Source: Syntrophomonas sp. UBA5314
Lineage (GTDB): Bacteria; Bacillota; Syntrophomonadia; Syntrophomonadales; Syntrophomonadaceae
NCBI GenBank assembly: GCA_002410325.1
Contig: DHRK01000028.1
Location: 1-10,299, forward strand
Direction of reading: 5' to 3'
DNA length: 10,299 bases
Position numbers and translations under genes: made by a program. The notes beneath the pieces were generated by a model that saw only the letters and a program-made list of their open reading frames with translations, was not told where the DNA came from and ran no database searches. Shown here one piece after another: positions 1 through 5,140 of the stretch (its first letter is position 1; the number at the start of each line of letters is the position of its first letter).

Positions 1-52
1 GCTAATTATTTTCGTACTAACTTACGCCGGCGAGTATTAAATAAAAAACGGC

Positions 53-215
53 TAGTAGTCTGTAACATCTAAAAGTTTAATTTATCCGCCGAGAAAAATT
101 TTCGCAGGGGGAGGCCAAGGAGAGAGTAATACTGGACGTATTGCGATTGACGACAACAAAGCCCTGCGGGAATTTGGCCGGCGGGAATTAAAGTTTTAGG
201 TGTTACAGACTACTA
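53..215. repeat. Fold-back (MITE-like) inverted-repeat element, 163 bp
   Basis: The left arm starts TAGTAGTCTGTAACA at 53-67 and the right arm ends with its exact complement, TGTTACAGACTACTA, at 201-215. Complementarity continues inward with a few mismatches through CTAAAA and TTTAATT, then CCGCCG, and again where TTTTCGCAGGG (99-109) faces CCCTGCGGGAA (162-172). The arms (about 53-109 and 162-215) therefore make up most of the element and leave a central loop of about 50 nt. There is no transposase or ORF. Both outer ends finish in TA, which could be a TA target duplication as left by Tc1/mariner/IS630-type transposases; this is inference. It lies just downstream of the gene at 270-1019 and could also act as a transcriptional stop. 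Confidence 0.75.
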
Positions 216-220
216 AGGCC

Positions 221-241
221 GGAAGGAGATGCCGTCCTTCC
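221..241 (-). terminator. Hairpin downstream of the prenyl-synthase-like gene
   Basis: GGAAGGA (221-227) and TCCTTCC (235-241) form a perfect 7-bp stem with a 7-nt loop, about 30 bp past the stop codon of the gene at 270-1019. No T-run follows on the minus strand, so it is at best a weak terminator or an mRNA 3'-end stabiliser. Confidence 0.35.
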
Positions 242-269
242 CCTCAAGCCGCAGTATGTGCCGAATAAA

Positions 270-1019
270 TTATATTGCCGCCGCCTGTTCAGCTGTACAC
301 AAAACCTCATTAAAACCACGGATAATATTGAAAAGATAATCTGAGTAAATACTATCATACTTTTCCTGGCGAAAGATTATCTCGGCCTGCCGGGCATGGC
401 TGCGGGCGATTTCATAACAGTCGGCTTTTTTACACAACTCAACCGTCATGCCGGCATGATAGCCCAGGCCGCTGAGCCGCTCCTCTTCCTTTACGCCCGC
501 TTGGGCCAGGCGGGCCGCTGAAGCAAAGACAATCCGGTATATGGGCATACGGCTCTTTTCGATCCCCTCCTGCCAATCCAGGTTCATTTTGTATTTTTCA
601 ATGAGACCCTGATTCACCTCGGCCATCATGTTTGAGAACATCGGCAGTAGGACGTCCAGTTGCTCGTCAACCAGAATGTTTAAGACTTGTCCCAGCATGT
701 AGTCTCCGATCAGAATGGAAAATTGCAGATCCCGGTTAGGCTTCTGCCCTTCCTCATCGTCTTTTATATGCTCATGAATACTGTTGCTAAAATAGATTAT
801 CTTGGATATGGTGGCCAGGGTAGTAGAAGTGGCAAGATCATGTCCTATATGACGGTAAACCGACAGGGTAAGAGCCGGCAGCATCACAAAGGTGGGATCA
901 TCTTTCAACTGCTCATAGTAGGTCTCTACTTCTTTCCACCAGGGATTCAGGCAGGTTTTAAAATTAGCCTCAACCTGCAATAGTTCTTCCTGCAACCCCC
1001 TGGTAAAACCCCAATTCAT
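270..1019 (-). CDS. Degenerate polyprenyl-synthase-like protein (isoprenoid-synthase fold), 249 aa
   Basis: This all-helical, soluble protein resembles trans-isoprenyl diphosphate synthases, but its metal-binding aspartate motifs are eroded. The stretch IHEHIKDDEE (residues 81-90), followed by NRDLQFSILIGDYML (95-109), aligns by eye with the family's first motif and its IHDDxxD...GDxLL context. Here the acidic residues are shifted and the two arginines after the motif are missing. KSRMPIYRIVFASAA (156-170) sits where the KTA segment falls. GYHAGMTVELCKKADCYE (187-204) sits where the second DDxxD motif should be, but has no DDxxD. The length is shorter than the usual 290-330 aa. I chose ATG 1019 because AAGGAGG lies 8 nt upstream; an in-frame TTG at 1040 has no ribosome binding site. 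The substrate is unknown. It may be a non-catalytic subunit, a synthase with altered chemistry, or an unrelated helical protein. It appears monocistronic. Confidence 0.6.
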   Translation of the reverse strand: MNWGFTRGLQEELLQVEANFKTCLNPWWKEVETYYEQLKDDPTFVMLPALTLSVYRHIGHDLATSTTLATISKIIYFSNSIHEHIKDDEEGQKPNRDLQFSILIGDYMLGQVLNILVDEQLDVLLPMFSNMMAEVNQGLIEKYKMNLDWQEGIEKSRMPIYRIVFASAARLAQAGVKEEERLSGLGYHAGMTVELCKKADCYEIARSHARQAEIIFRQEKYDSIYSDYLFNIIRGFNEVLCTAEQAAAI

Positions 1020-1027
1020 CAATGAAT

Positions 1028-1034
1028 CCTCCTT
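1028..1034 (-). promoter_or_regulatory. Ribosome binding site fixing the start at 1019
   Basis: On the minus strand AAGGAGG is followed by ATTCATTG and then ATG. The ideal 8-nt spacing marks residue 8 of the longer TTG-initiated frame as the true start. Confidence 0.8.
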
Positions 1035-1040
1035 GAACAA

Positions 1041-1160
1041 CCCTATATTACTTTAAACAATGATCACTTCTATTCTATAGCATTAAAGCTCTTTTTTCCT
1101 TATTTAAAGATTTTCCTTTATATAATTTACCTGAATTCTTTCATTATTTATATAATTTAT
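1041..1160. other. AT-rich upstream region with a duplicated 13-mer
   Basis: This stretch, between the gene at 270-1019 and the speD terminator, is very AT-rich. TTTATATAATTTA occurs at 1117-1129 and again at 1147-1159, exactly 30 bp apart. It must carry the promoter of the minus-strand gene. A candidate extended -10 (TGC then TATAGAAT on the minus strand, around 1071-1081) is visible, but there is no convincing -35. Confidence 0.4.
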
Positions 1161-1197
1161 TAAAATAAAAGCCTCACTTGTAAAATTCAAGCAAGGC
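1161..1197 (-). terminator. Rho-independent terminator of speD
   Basis: On the minus strand GCCTTGCTTG, loop AATTTTA, then CAAGTGAGGC form a 10-bp stem (two G-U pairs), followed by TTTTATTTTA. The two wobble pairs would be C-A mismatches on the plus strand, so the structure is optimised for minus-strand transcripts. It lies about 60 bp past the speD stop. Confidence 0.85.
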
Positions 1198-1257
1198 TAT
1201 CAGTTGCTATCATATATCTCTCTGTAGCTTCTTCGGTCTACTAAAATAGTATCCCTC

Positions 1258-1638
1258 CTACATACTCGCTACCAGGCGCTTTTCACTCATCTGGCTCATG
1301 CCCCGCTTTACTTCTGAAGCATTGACATACTCGGCACCAAATTTTTCTGCCAAGTAGTTGCAGGCATCCCAAGGGTTAACCTTCTCTCCGCAGGTGAATA
1401 CATCGACAGCGGCATAACCCAATTCCGGCCAGGTATGAATCGCCAGGTGTGACTCAGAAATTACAACAACACCACTTACCCCTTGCGGACTAAACTTGTG
1501 AAAGACAAGTTCGCGAATTTCGGCGCCAGCCTCCAAAGCAGCATTCACCATTATGTCCTGAACTTTCTTAATATCATTCAGGATCTCGAATCTGCATCCA
1601 TGGACCTCAGCAAGCACATGTCGCCCCAAAGACTGCAA
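1258..1638 (-). CDS. speD: S-adenosylmethionine decarboxylase proenzyme, class 1B (pyruvoyl), 126 aa
   Basis: This cytosolic enzyme decarboxylates AdoMet to the aminopropyl donor for spermidine synthesis. The small prokaryotic-type proenzyme is full length. It cuts itself between Glu62 and Ser63 in VISESHLAIHTWPE, turning Ser63 into the pyruvoyl group. Ser63, His68 and Cys83 (in DVFTCG) match the processing and catalytic residues known in the Thermotoga maritima enzyme, even in numbering. The N-terminus SLGRHVLAEVHGC is typical. The start is TTG at 1638: the preceding in-frame codon is a TGA stop, so no upstream start is possible, and GGGAGG lies 8 nt upstream. It stands alone, but its partners argDC, speE and speB are about 3.5 kb away on the same strand. 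It has its own strong promoter and terminator. Confidence 0.96.
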   Translation of the reverse strand: MQSLGRHVLAEVHGCRFEILNDIKKVQDIMVNAALEAGAEIRELVFHKFSPQGVSGVVVISESHLAIHTWPELGYAAVDVFTCGEKVNPWDACNYLAEKFGAEYVNASEVKRGMSQMSEKRLVASM

Positions 1639-1659
1639 TCATTTCGCCTCCCTTCTCAT
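1639..1659 (-). other. Hexapeptide mini-ORF (MRREAK) abutting the speD start
   Basis: On the minus strand an ATG at 1659 opens a six-codon frame, M-R-R-E-A-K, that closes with TGA directly before the TTG start of speD, in the same frame. Its codons contain the speD ribosome binding site (GGGAGG, 1647-1652). An AAAGGA about 7 nt upstream of the ATG could serve as its own weak ribosome binding site. Whether it is translated is unknown; it may be chance. Confidence 0.35.
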
Positions 1660-1716
1660 TTTTCAATCCTTTTTCAAACCTCCCTTCAGACGTTTTCGGC
1701 TAGACGTACATGTAGA

Positions 1717-1744
1717 ATTTTAGCACATTACACCCGCATGTCAA
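1717..1744 (-). promoter_or_regulatory. Sigma-A promoter of speD with extended -10
   Basis: On the minus strand a consensus TTGACA (1739-1744) is separated by 16 bp from TAAAAT (1717-1722), which is preceded by TGC, an extended -10. The leader to the TTG start is about 70 nt. Confidence 0.85.
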
Positions 1745-1806
1745 TAAATAGTCGGGGCTTTGGCTAAAAATCTTCGCAAGCAAGCGGCCCAGCCGTTGCC
1801 AAATGC

Positions 1807-2054
1807 TTACTAACTCAACTTTCGCAGTTGACAGAGTCATGGATTCGGAGAAACTTGCGCAGGAGCCTAGTGATCCCTGCGAAGGGGAAAAAGCGAAGAG
1901 GTCGAGCACCAGGACGGTGCGAGCACGCTACTGAACACGGATGTGAATTAGCGCAGCGCCTCTTGAGCTTCGATACAAGCAGTAGGTATCACTTGGCGAC
2001 GAAGCTGGCACGAAGAAGCCATGATTCTGTCAACTGCGAAAGTTGCGTTACTAA
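1807..2054. mobile_element. MITE-like element (1814-2047) with 7-bp target duplication
   Basis: TTACTAA occurs as a direct repeat at 1807-1813 and 2048-2054. Between the copies is a 234-bp element with terminal inverted repeats matching 21 of 22 bp. The perfect 20-bp core CAACTTTCGCAGTTGACAGA is at 1816-1835, with its complement at 2026-2045. Each terminus also contains its own small hairpin, CAACT-TTCGC-AGTTG and CAACT-GCGAA-AGTTG. Weaker complementarity continues inward (GCCTAGTGAT at 1865-1874 faces ATCACTTGGC at 1989-1998), and GCACC-AGGAC-GGTGC forms a further stem. Short open frames inside are not protein-like. This fits a non-autonomous element mobilised by a transposase elsewhere; I cannot name the family. 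Confidence 0.8.
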
Positions 2055-2056
2055 TA

Positions 2057-2078
2057 ATAATGCAGCTAAATGCATTAT
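2057..2078. repeat. Perfect 8-bp hairpin next to the MITE-like element
   Basis: ATAATGCA (2057-2064) and TGCATTAT (2071-2078) enclose the 6-nt loop GCTAAA. It is AT-rich, has no T-run and lies outside the inferred target duplication. No role is apparent. The remainder up to 2168 shows no gene or clear signal. Confidence 0.4.
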
Positions 2079-2168
2079 GGTTACAGACATTTTATGAATC
2101 CCGGGTTTTATATAGCATGCCCACCGCCTTTATGGAAAGCAACCAGGGAGCTTTTACCAGTCGGCGGC

Positions 2169-2193
2169 AAAAAAAAAGACTCCTTTGCGAGTC
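2169..2193 (-). terminator. Rho-independent terminator of the marR gene
   Basis: On the minus strand GACTC-GCAAAG-GAGTC is followed directly by nine Ts. It starts about 30 bp past the stop codon of the MarR gene. Confidence 0.85.
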
Positions 2194-2223
2194 GTTTAAC
2201 AGCATCGCCCCTGACCGGCTGAT

Positions 2224-2643
2224 TTAATCCAAATTATTAATAATATTATTGAGTCCGTGGATAAACTCCTTTTGATTATATTCACCGATAATGTCCAAAA
2301 GAAGCGCGTTAAAATCCACCGCCCGGTTTGATATCTCCTGGGCTATTTCTTTTCCCTTGGGCAGAATAAAGACCCGGATGGCCCTCCGGTCCTGGGGGTC
2401 AAGCTTGCGTTCCACCAGGCCTTCGCGCTCCAGTTTATCAACCAGGACAGTCATCGAGGAACTGTCAATAAGACAGCGGCTGCCAATCTCTTTGAGAGTA
2501 ATGCCATTCTCCTCCAGCAGACAATAAAGAACAAATCCCTGGGGTATACTGACTCCGCCATAGGCAACCCTGGTATTTAAGGCGCGCTCCATCTTTTTCA
2601 TAGCAGCCCGCATGTCGAAACACAAAAATCCATTAAGTCCCAT
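2224..2643 (-). CDS. MarR-family winged-helix transcriptional regulator, 139 aa
   Basis: The length and layout are those of MarR dimeric repressors. An N-terminal helix region leads to a winged helix-turn-helix (about residues 45-95), with the recognition helix around LIDSSSMTVLVDKLEREGLVER (58-79). The family's wing signature follows as DPQDRRAIRVFILPKG (82-97). C-terminal helices (100-139) complete the dimer interface. Start ATG 2643 has AAGGAG about 10 nt upstream. The gene diverges from trpS across a 236-bp intergenic region, so it may regulate itself, trpS, or a distant target; the ligand cannot be told. It is monocistronic, with a strong terminator. Three cysteines (8, 41, 57) could allow redox sensing, but this is speculation. 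Confidence 0.92.
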   Translation of the reverse strand: MGLNGFLCFDMRAAMKKMERALNTRVAYGGVSIPQGFVLYCLLEENGITLKEIGSRCLIDSSSMTVLVDKLEREGLVERKLDPQDRRAIRVFILPKGKEIAQEISNRAVDFNALLLDIIGEYNQKEFIHGLNNIINNLD

Positions 2644-2661
2644 ATCAGCAGCTCCTTAAAC

Positions 2662-2788
2662 GTCTGGTCCCATTATTAACCGTAAATATCCTCAACTAAT
2701 GGAAACCGGAATTCAAACTAAAGCCTATCAGTCACAACAACTCCCCAATTCATCTCATAATATTGTATATAATAATTCCAGACCAGAC
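2662..2788. promoter_or_regulatory. Intergenic region with paired GACCAGAC words
   Basis: The 8-mer GACCAGAC occurs on the minus strand at 2662-2669, just upstream of the marR ribosome binding site, and on the plus strand at 2781-2788, upstream of trpS. It therefore has the same orientation relative to each gene. The second copy is part of a tandem CCAGA CCAGA and is near ACCAG/CTGGT (2782-2786 and 2802-2806). It could be an operator, but 8 bp recurring in 240 bp is weak evidence. Confidence 0.25.
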
Positions 2789-2811
2789 AACGGGATTATG
2801 CCTGGTATAAC
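2768..2811 (+). promoter_or_regulatory. Candidate -10 elements for trpS
   Basis: A perfect TATAAT at 2768-2773 lacks a good -35. A second candidate, TATAAC at 2806-2811, is preceded by TGG (an extended -10). I cannot decide between them. A TTGAAC/GTTCAA hairpin (2821-2840) lies in the leader. No T-box motif (such as AGGGTGGNACC) is visible, although T-boxes are common upstream of clostridial aminoacyl-tRNA synthetase genes. Confidence 0.35.
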
Positions 2812-2879
2812 GTTCCGTACTTGAACAATTACCGGTTCAATGATATTTTAAGTAAATATAATACAGGAGGAAAAAGCTT

Positions 2880-3911
2880 ATGCCACGCAAGAAAAGAATC
2901 CTTACCGGTGACCGCCCCACCGGCAGCCTGCACCTCGGGCATTATGTCGGGAGCCTGGCTAACCGGGTAAAGCTGCAGCACGAATATGACAGCTACATTA
3001 TTATAGCCGATGTTCAGGCCCTTACTACCCATTGGGAAAAGGATGAAAACTTGTCCCGGGATGTGTTTCAGATAACCAGTGACTATATCGCCGCCGGTCT
3101 GGATCCGGCCGTATCCACCATATTCCTGCAAAGCCGGATTCCTGAAATACACGAACTAACCATGTATTTTTCCATGTATACGCCGGTCAATATATTGAGG
3201 CATAACCCCACCATAAAAACGGAAGCAGCCCAGCATGGGTTTAAGGATATGACCTATGGCTTCCTGGGCTACCCCTTAAGCCAGGCCGCTGATATCAGCA
3301 TCTTTAAAGCTGATCTGGTTCCCGTCGGCGAGGATCAGATACCCCATATTGAATTGGCCAGACGCACCGTGCGCCGGTTTAACGACCTGTACCGGCCGGT
3401 TCTGGTTGAACCTCAGGCACTGGTCGGAGAAGTGCCCCGACTGGTGGGCCTGGACGGCAAAGCCAAAATGAGCAAGAGTTTAAACAATGCCATATACCTT
3501 TCAGATAGTGTCGAGGCGGTCAACCAGAAGGTCAGGAATGCGGTAACCGATCCAGCCCGCATCCGTAAAACCGACCCGGGGCATCCTGAAGTATGTACCG
3601 TGTTTGAATACCACCGGGTTTTTAATCCGTCCTCCACTCCCCAGGTGGAAAACGACTGCCGCAACGGCAAAATAGGCTGCGTGGAATGTAAAAAGAACCT
3701 GGCGGGTATATTGAATGAACTGCTGGAGCCCATGCGGCAGAGAAGAGCGGAACTGCTCAGGAACCCGCAATCGGTTTTAGATATACTTTCCGAGGGAACC
3801 AAAAAAGCCCACCGGGTAGCCAAAAAGACTATGGAAGAAGTTCGAGACGCCATGAATATAAACTACAACAAGAGCATTCCACTCCTGGACGATTTCAAGT
3901 CCCGGTCATAG
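2880..3911 (+). CDS. trpS: Tryptophanyl-tRNA synthetase with four-cysteine motif, 343 aa
   Basis: This class I synthetase charges tRNA-Trp with tryptophan in the cytosol. The first nucleotide-binding signature is TGSLHLGH (14-21) and the second is KMSKS (196-200). GYPLSQAADI (130-139) and VPVGEDQIPHIE (147-158) are typical TrpRS active-site segments. The opening LTGDRPTGSLHLGHYVGSLANRVKLQ resembles the TrpRS II type (as in Deinococcus) rather than the common form starting SGIQPTG. Cys239, Cys260, Cys267 and Cys270 have spacing C-x20-C-x6-C-x2-C. Thermotoga maritima TrpRS has nearly the same arrangement and binds a [4Fe-4S] cluster near the anticodon-binding region, so an Fe-S cluster is likely here too. 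AGGAGG lies 9 nt before ATG 2880. Whether the genome has a second trpS cannot be seen. Confidence 0.97.
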   Translation: MPRKKRILTGDRPTGSLHLGHYVGSLANRVKLQHEYDSYIIIADVQALTTHWEKDENLSRDVFQITSDYIAAGLDPAVSTIFLQSRIPEIHELTMYFSMYTPVNILRHNPTIKTEAAQHGFKDMTYGFLGYPLSQAADISIFKADLVPVGEDQIPHIELARRTVRRFNDLYRPVLVEPQALVGEVPRLVGLDGKAKMSKSLNNAIYLSDSVEAVNQKVRNAVTDPARIRKTDPGHPEVCTVFEYHRVFNPSSTPQVENDCRNGKIGCVECKKNLAGILNELLEPMRQRRAELLRNPQSVLDILSEGTKKAHRVAKKTMEEVRDAMNINYNKSIPLLDDFKSRS

Positions 3912-3936
3912 CCATATCATACAGCTCGCCCCCAAA

Positions 3937-3980
3937 GCCTGTTTCCTGGCATCACTCGCCTGGTAGCGGGCTTTTAATTT
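3937..3980 (+). terminator. Rho-independent terminator of trpS
   Basis: GCCTGTTTCC (3937-3946) pairs with GGTAGCGGGC (3962-3971), giving ten positions with one mismatch and two G-U pairs, followed by TTTTAATTT. It begins about 25 bp after the trpS stop. Its T-tract overlaps the -35 of the next promoter. Confidence 0.7.
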
Positions 3981-4008
3981 CACAGCCCCGCTAAAAACAT
4001 GCTAAAAT
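3979..4008 (+). promoter_or_regulatory. Promoter of the 120-aa orphan gene
   Basis: TTCACA (3979-3984), an 18-bp spacer and TAAAAT (4003-4008) preceded by TGC (an extended -10) lie about 35 bp upstream of the ATG at 4043. Confidence 0.65.
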
Positions 4009-4042
4009 AGTCTGATGCATCTTGGATAAAAGGAGTACTTCT

Positions 4043-4405
4043 ATGAAAATAAACGAATCTCCGGGCCACCTGGCTGCCCTGTTCATTGCTCCCGTCGAAT
4101 CTCCCGATGAAGACGTTGAAATGATGCGGGTTCTCATAAACCTTCTCCTAAAGGCCGATAAAAAGCCGGCCCACTGGCTGGAAATAGCCATTCGAGCCGG
4201 CAGTTTACAAGATATCGTTCGAGAAGGTGAAGATCTGGACTACCTGACCGCCATGCAACAGCTGGCCCGGATGCAGACCGAAGACGCATCGGAAAGAGAA
4301 ATGCACCGCAACACAGCTCTGGAAGCGCTTTTGCGAATACCTGAAGAGCAAAGAAGCACTGAACTCTACGCCTGGTTAAGGCAGAATCTCGCCGCCGCCG
4401 GGTAG
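4043..4405 (+). CDS. Hypothetical protein, 120 aa
   Basis: I do not recognise this protein. It is charged, has no cysteine, signal peptide or membrane segment, and looks entirely helical. Two or three amphipathic helices are suggested by VEMMRVLINLLLKADKK, DYLTAMQQLARMQ and the C-terminal LYAWLRQNLAAAG. The alternation of short helices ending in small or proline residues (PAHWLEIAIRAG, LEALLRIPEEQR) recalls helical-repeat or adaptor proteins, but this is only an impression. AAGGAG (4030-4035) lies 7 nt before ATG 4043 and decides the start; an in-frame TTG at 4022 lacks a ribosome binding site. It has its own promoter, an intact frame and ordinary codon use, so it is very likely a real monocistronic gene. 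Confidence 0.8.
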   Translation: MKINESPGHLAALFIAPVESPDEDVEMMRVLINLLLKADKKPAHWLEIAIRAGSLQDIVREGEDLDYLTAMQQLARMQTEDASEREMHRNTALEALLRIPEEQRSTELYAWLRQNLAAAG

Positions 4406-4567
4406 AATAGGGCGCGCCGGCCACCTGGTAAAGGCGGCGTTGGTCTTTAAGCTGCCGTCCGGTTCAATGGGCGCTGTATATTATGGTGCTGAACATGAAA
4501 CACTAAAAAACCGGGAGATACACAGCTTATCCGGATAAAAGCGCTGCTGATGAAAATAAAATACCGG

Positions 4568-4596
4568 TTGTGAAATCCTGGTTATATATATACAAT
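4568..4596 (+). promoter_or_regulatory. Promoter of the 149-aa orphan gene
   Basis: TTGTGA (4568-4573), a 17-bp spacer and TACAAT (4591-4596) lie about 37 bp before the chosen start. The rest of 4406-4567 has GC-rich inverted pieces (such as GGCGCGCC near 4411) but no clear terminator or gene. Confidence 0.6.
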
Positions 4597-4633
4597 TTAA
4601 TATTAAATGAAGATTTATGGGAGTGAACGAGAA

Positions 4634-5083
4634 ATGAGTCAACTCTATCCTTTTACCGTCCATTATGTGGGGCAGGAAAAACACCTGGTACTTCCTACTG
4701 TTACCTCAATAGTACTGGTGCAAAACCTGTATGATGTCCTTTTTCAATATGTACTTACCCCGGAGCAGGAAAAAAACCTGGAGTTTTTTATAAAGAGGCT
4801 GGAGGCCCATATTAAAAAGAAAGCGCGGGCTCCTTTTTCTATGCCGGTACCGGAACTGGAGTTTTTAGGGGATGGATTAGAAGAGCTGCGGTTGCTCAAT
4901 TGGATGGAGTTGCCGGTTCTCAAGTTCTCGGTCGAGCTTGAAGATGATCCAGGGCGGAGTGCGGAACAAGAAGAAGAGATCATGGAGCAAATCATGGATT
5001 CTTTTCAGGATTATATGATCATCAGCCGCATTGAAAACAGCCGGGATTTCTTTTCCTATCCCTACCGTTTAACCGCCTACTAA
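4634..5083 (+). CDS. Hypothetical protein, 149 aa
   Basis: I do not recognise this protein. It is soluble, has no cysteine and shows mixed strand and helix. The N-terminus (FTVHYVGQEKHLVLPTVTSIVLV, about 7-29) looks like beta strands. Residues 30-65 (VLFQYVLTPEQEKNLEFFIKRLEAHIKKKAR) look helical. A second strand segment, ELPVLKFSVELEDD (91-104), leads into a very acidic helix, SAEQEEEIMEQIMDSFQDYM (108-127). ATG 4634 is preferred because GGGAG lies 10 nt upstream. An upstream in-frame ATG at 4607 is only about 10 bp past the -10 and has no ribosome binding site. It converges on speB, with a large hairpin between the two. Confidence 0.8.
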   Translation: MSQLYPFTVHYVGQEKHLVLPTVTSIVLVQNLYDVLFQYVLTPEQEKNLEFFIKRLEAHIKKKARAPFSMPVPELEFLGDGLEELRLLNWMELPVLKFSVELEDDPGRSAEQEEEIMEQIMDSFQDYMIISRIENSRDFFSYPYRLTAY

Positions 5084-5099
5084 AATCCCGTAAAGGATA

Positions 5100-5140
5100 G
5101 GAGATCAGCGGCTTAAATACATTTATAGCTGCTAATCTCC
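5100..5140. terminator. Bidirectional hairpin between convergent genes
   Basis: GGAGATCAGCGGCT (5100-5113) and AGCTGCTAATCTCC (5127-5140) pair at 13 of 14 positions, counting one G-U, in RNA from either strand. The loop is 13 nt. The right arm overlaps the speB stop codon. Neither side has a T-run, so it may be an atypical terminator or a 3'-end barrier. Confidence 0.55.

Noticed and set aside
687..983. 98-codon plus-strand frame inside the prenyl-synthase-like gene
   Set aside because: It is a shadow of the minus-strand gene, which has a strong ribosome binding site and a coherent helical protein.
1695..1710. Three-codon frame ATG-TAC-GTC-TAG early in the speD leader
   Set aside because: It has no ribosome binding site, and short frames like this are expected by chance.
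2082..2092. GTTACAGAC word shared with the ends of the fold-back element at 53-215
   Set aside because: Only about 9 bp match, with no second arm nearby. A chance match is as likely as a remnant.
1828..2097. Short open frames within and beside the MITE-like element
   Set aside because: Their translations are basic and of low complexity, they lack ribosome binding sites and they follow the inverted-repeat structure. No transposase motif is present.
2644..2879. T-box riboswitch upstream of trpS
   Set aside because: No AGGGTGG-type T-box sequence, specifier loop or terminator/antiterminator pair could be found, and the leader is short.
3413..3853. 146-codon minus-strand frame inside trpS
   Set aside because: It is serine-rich and antisense to the conserved catalytic core of TrpRS.
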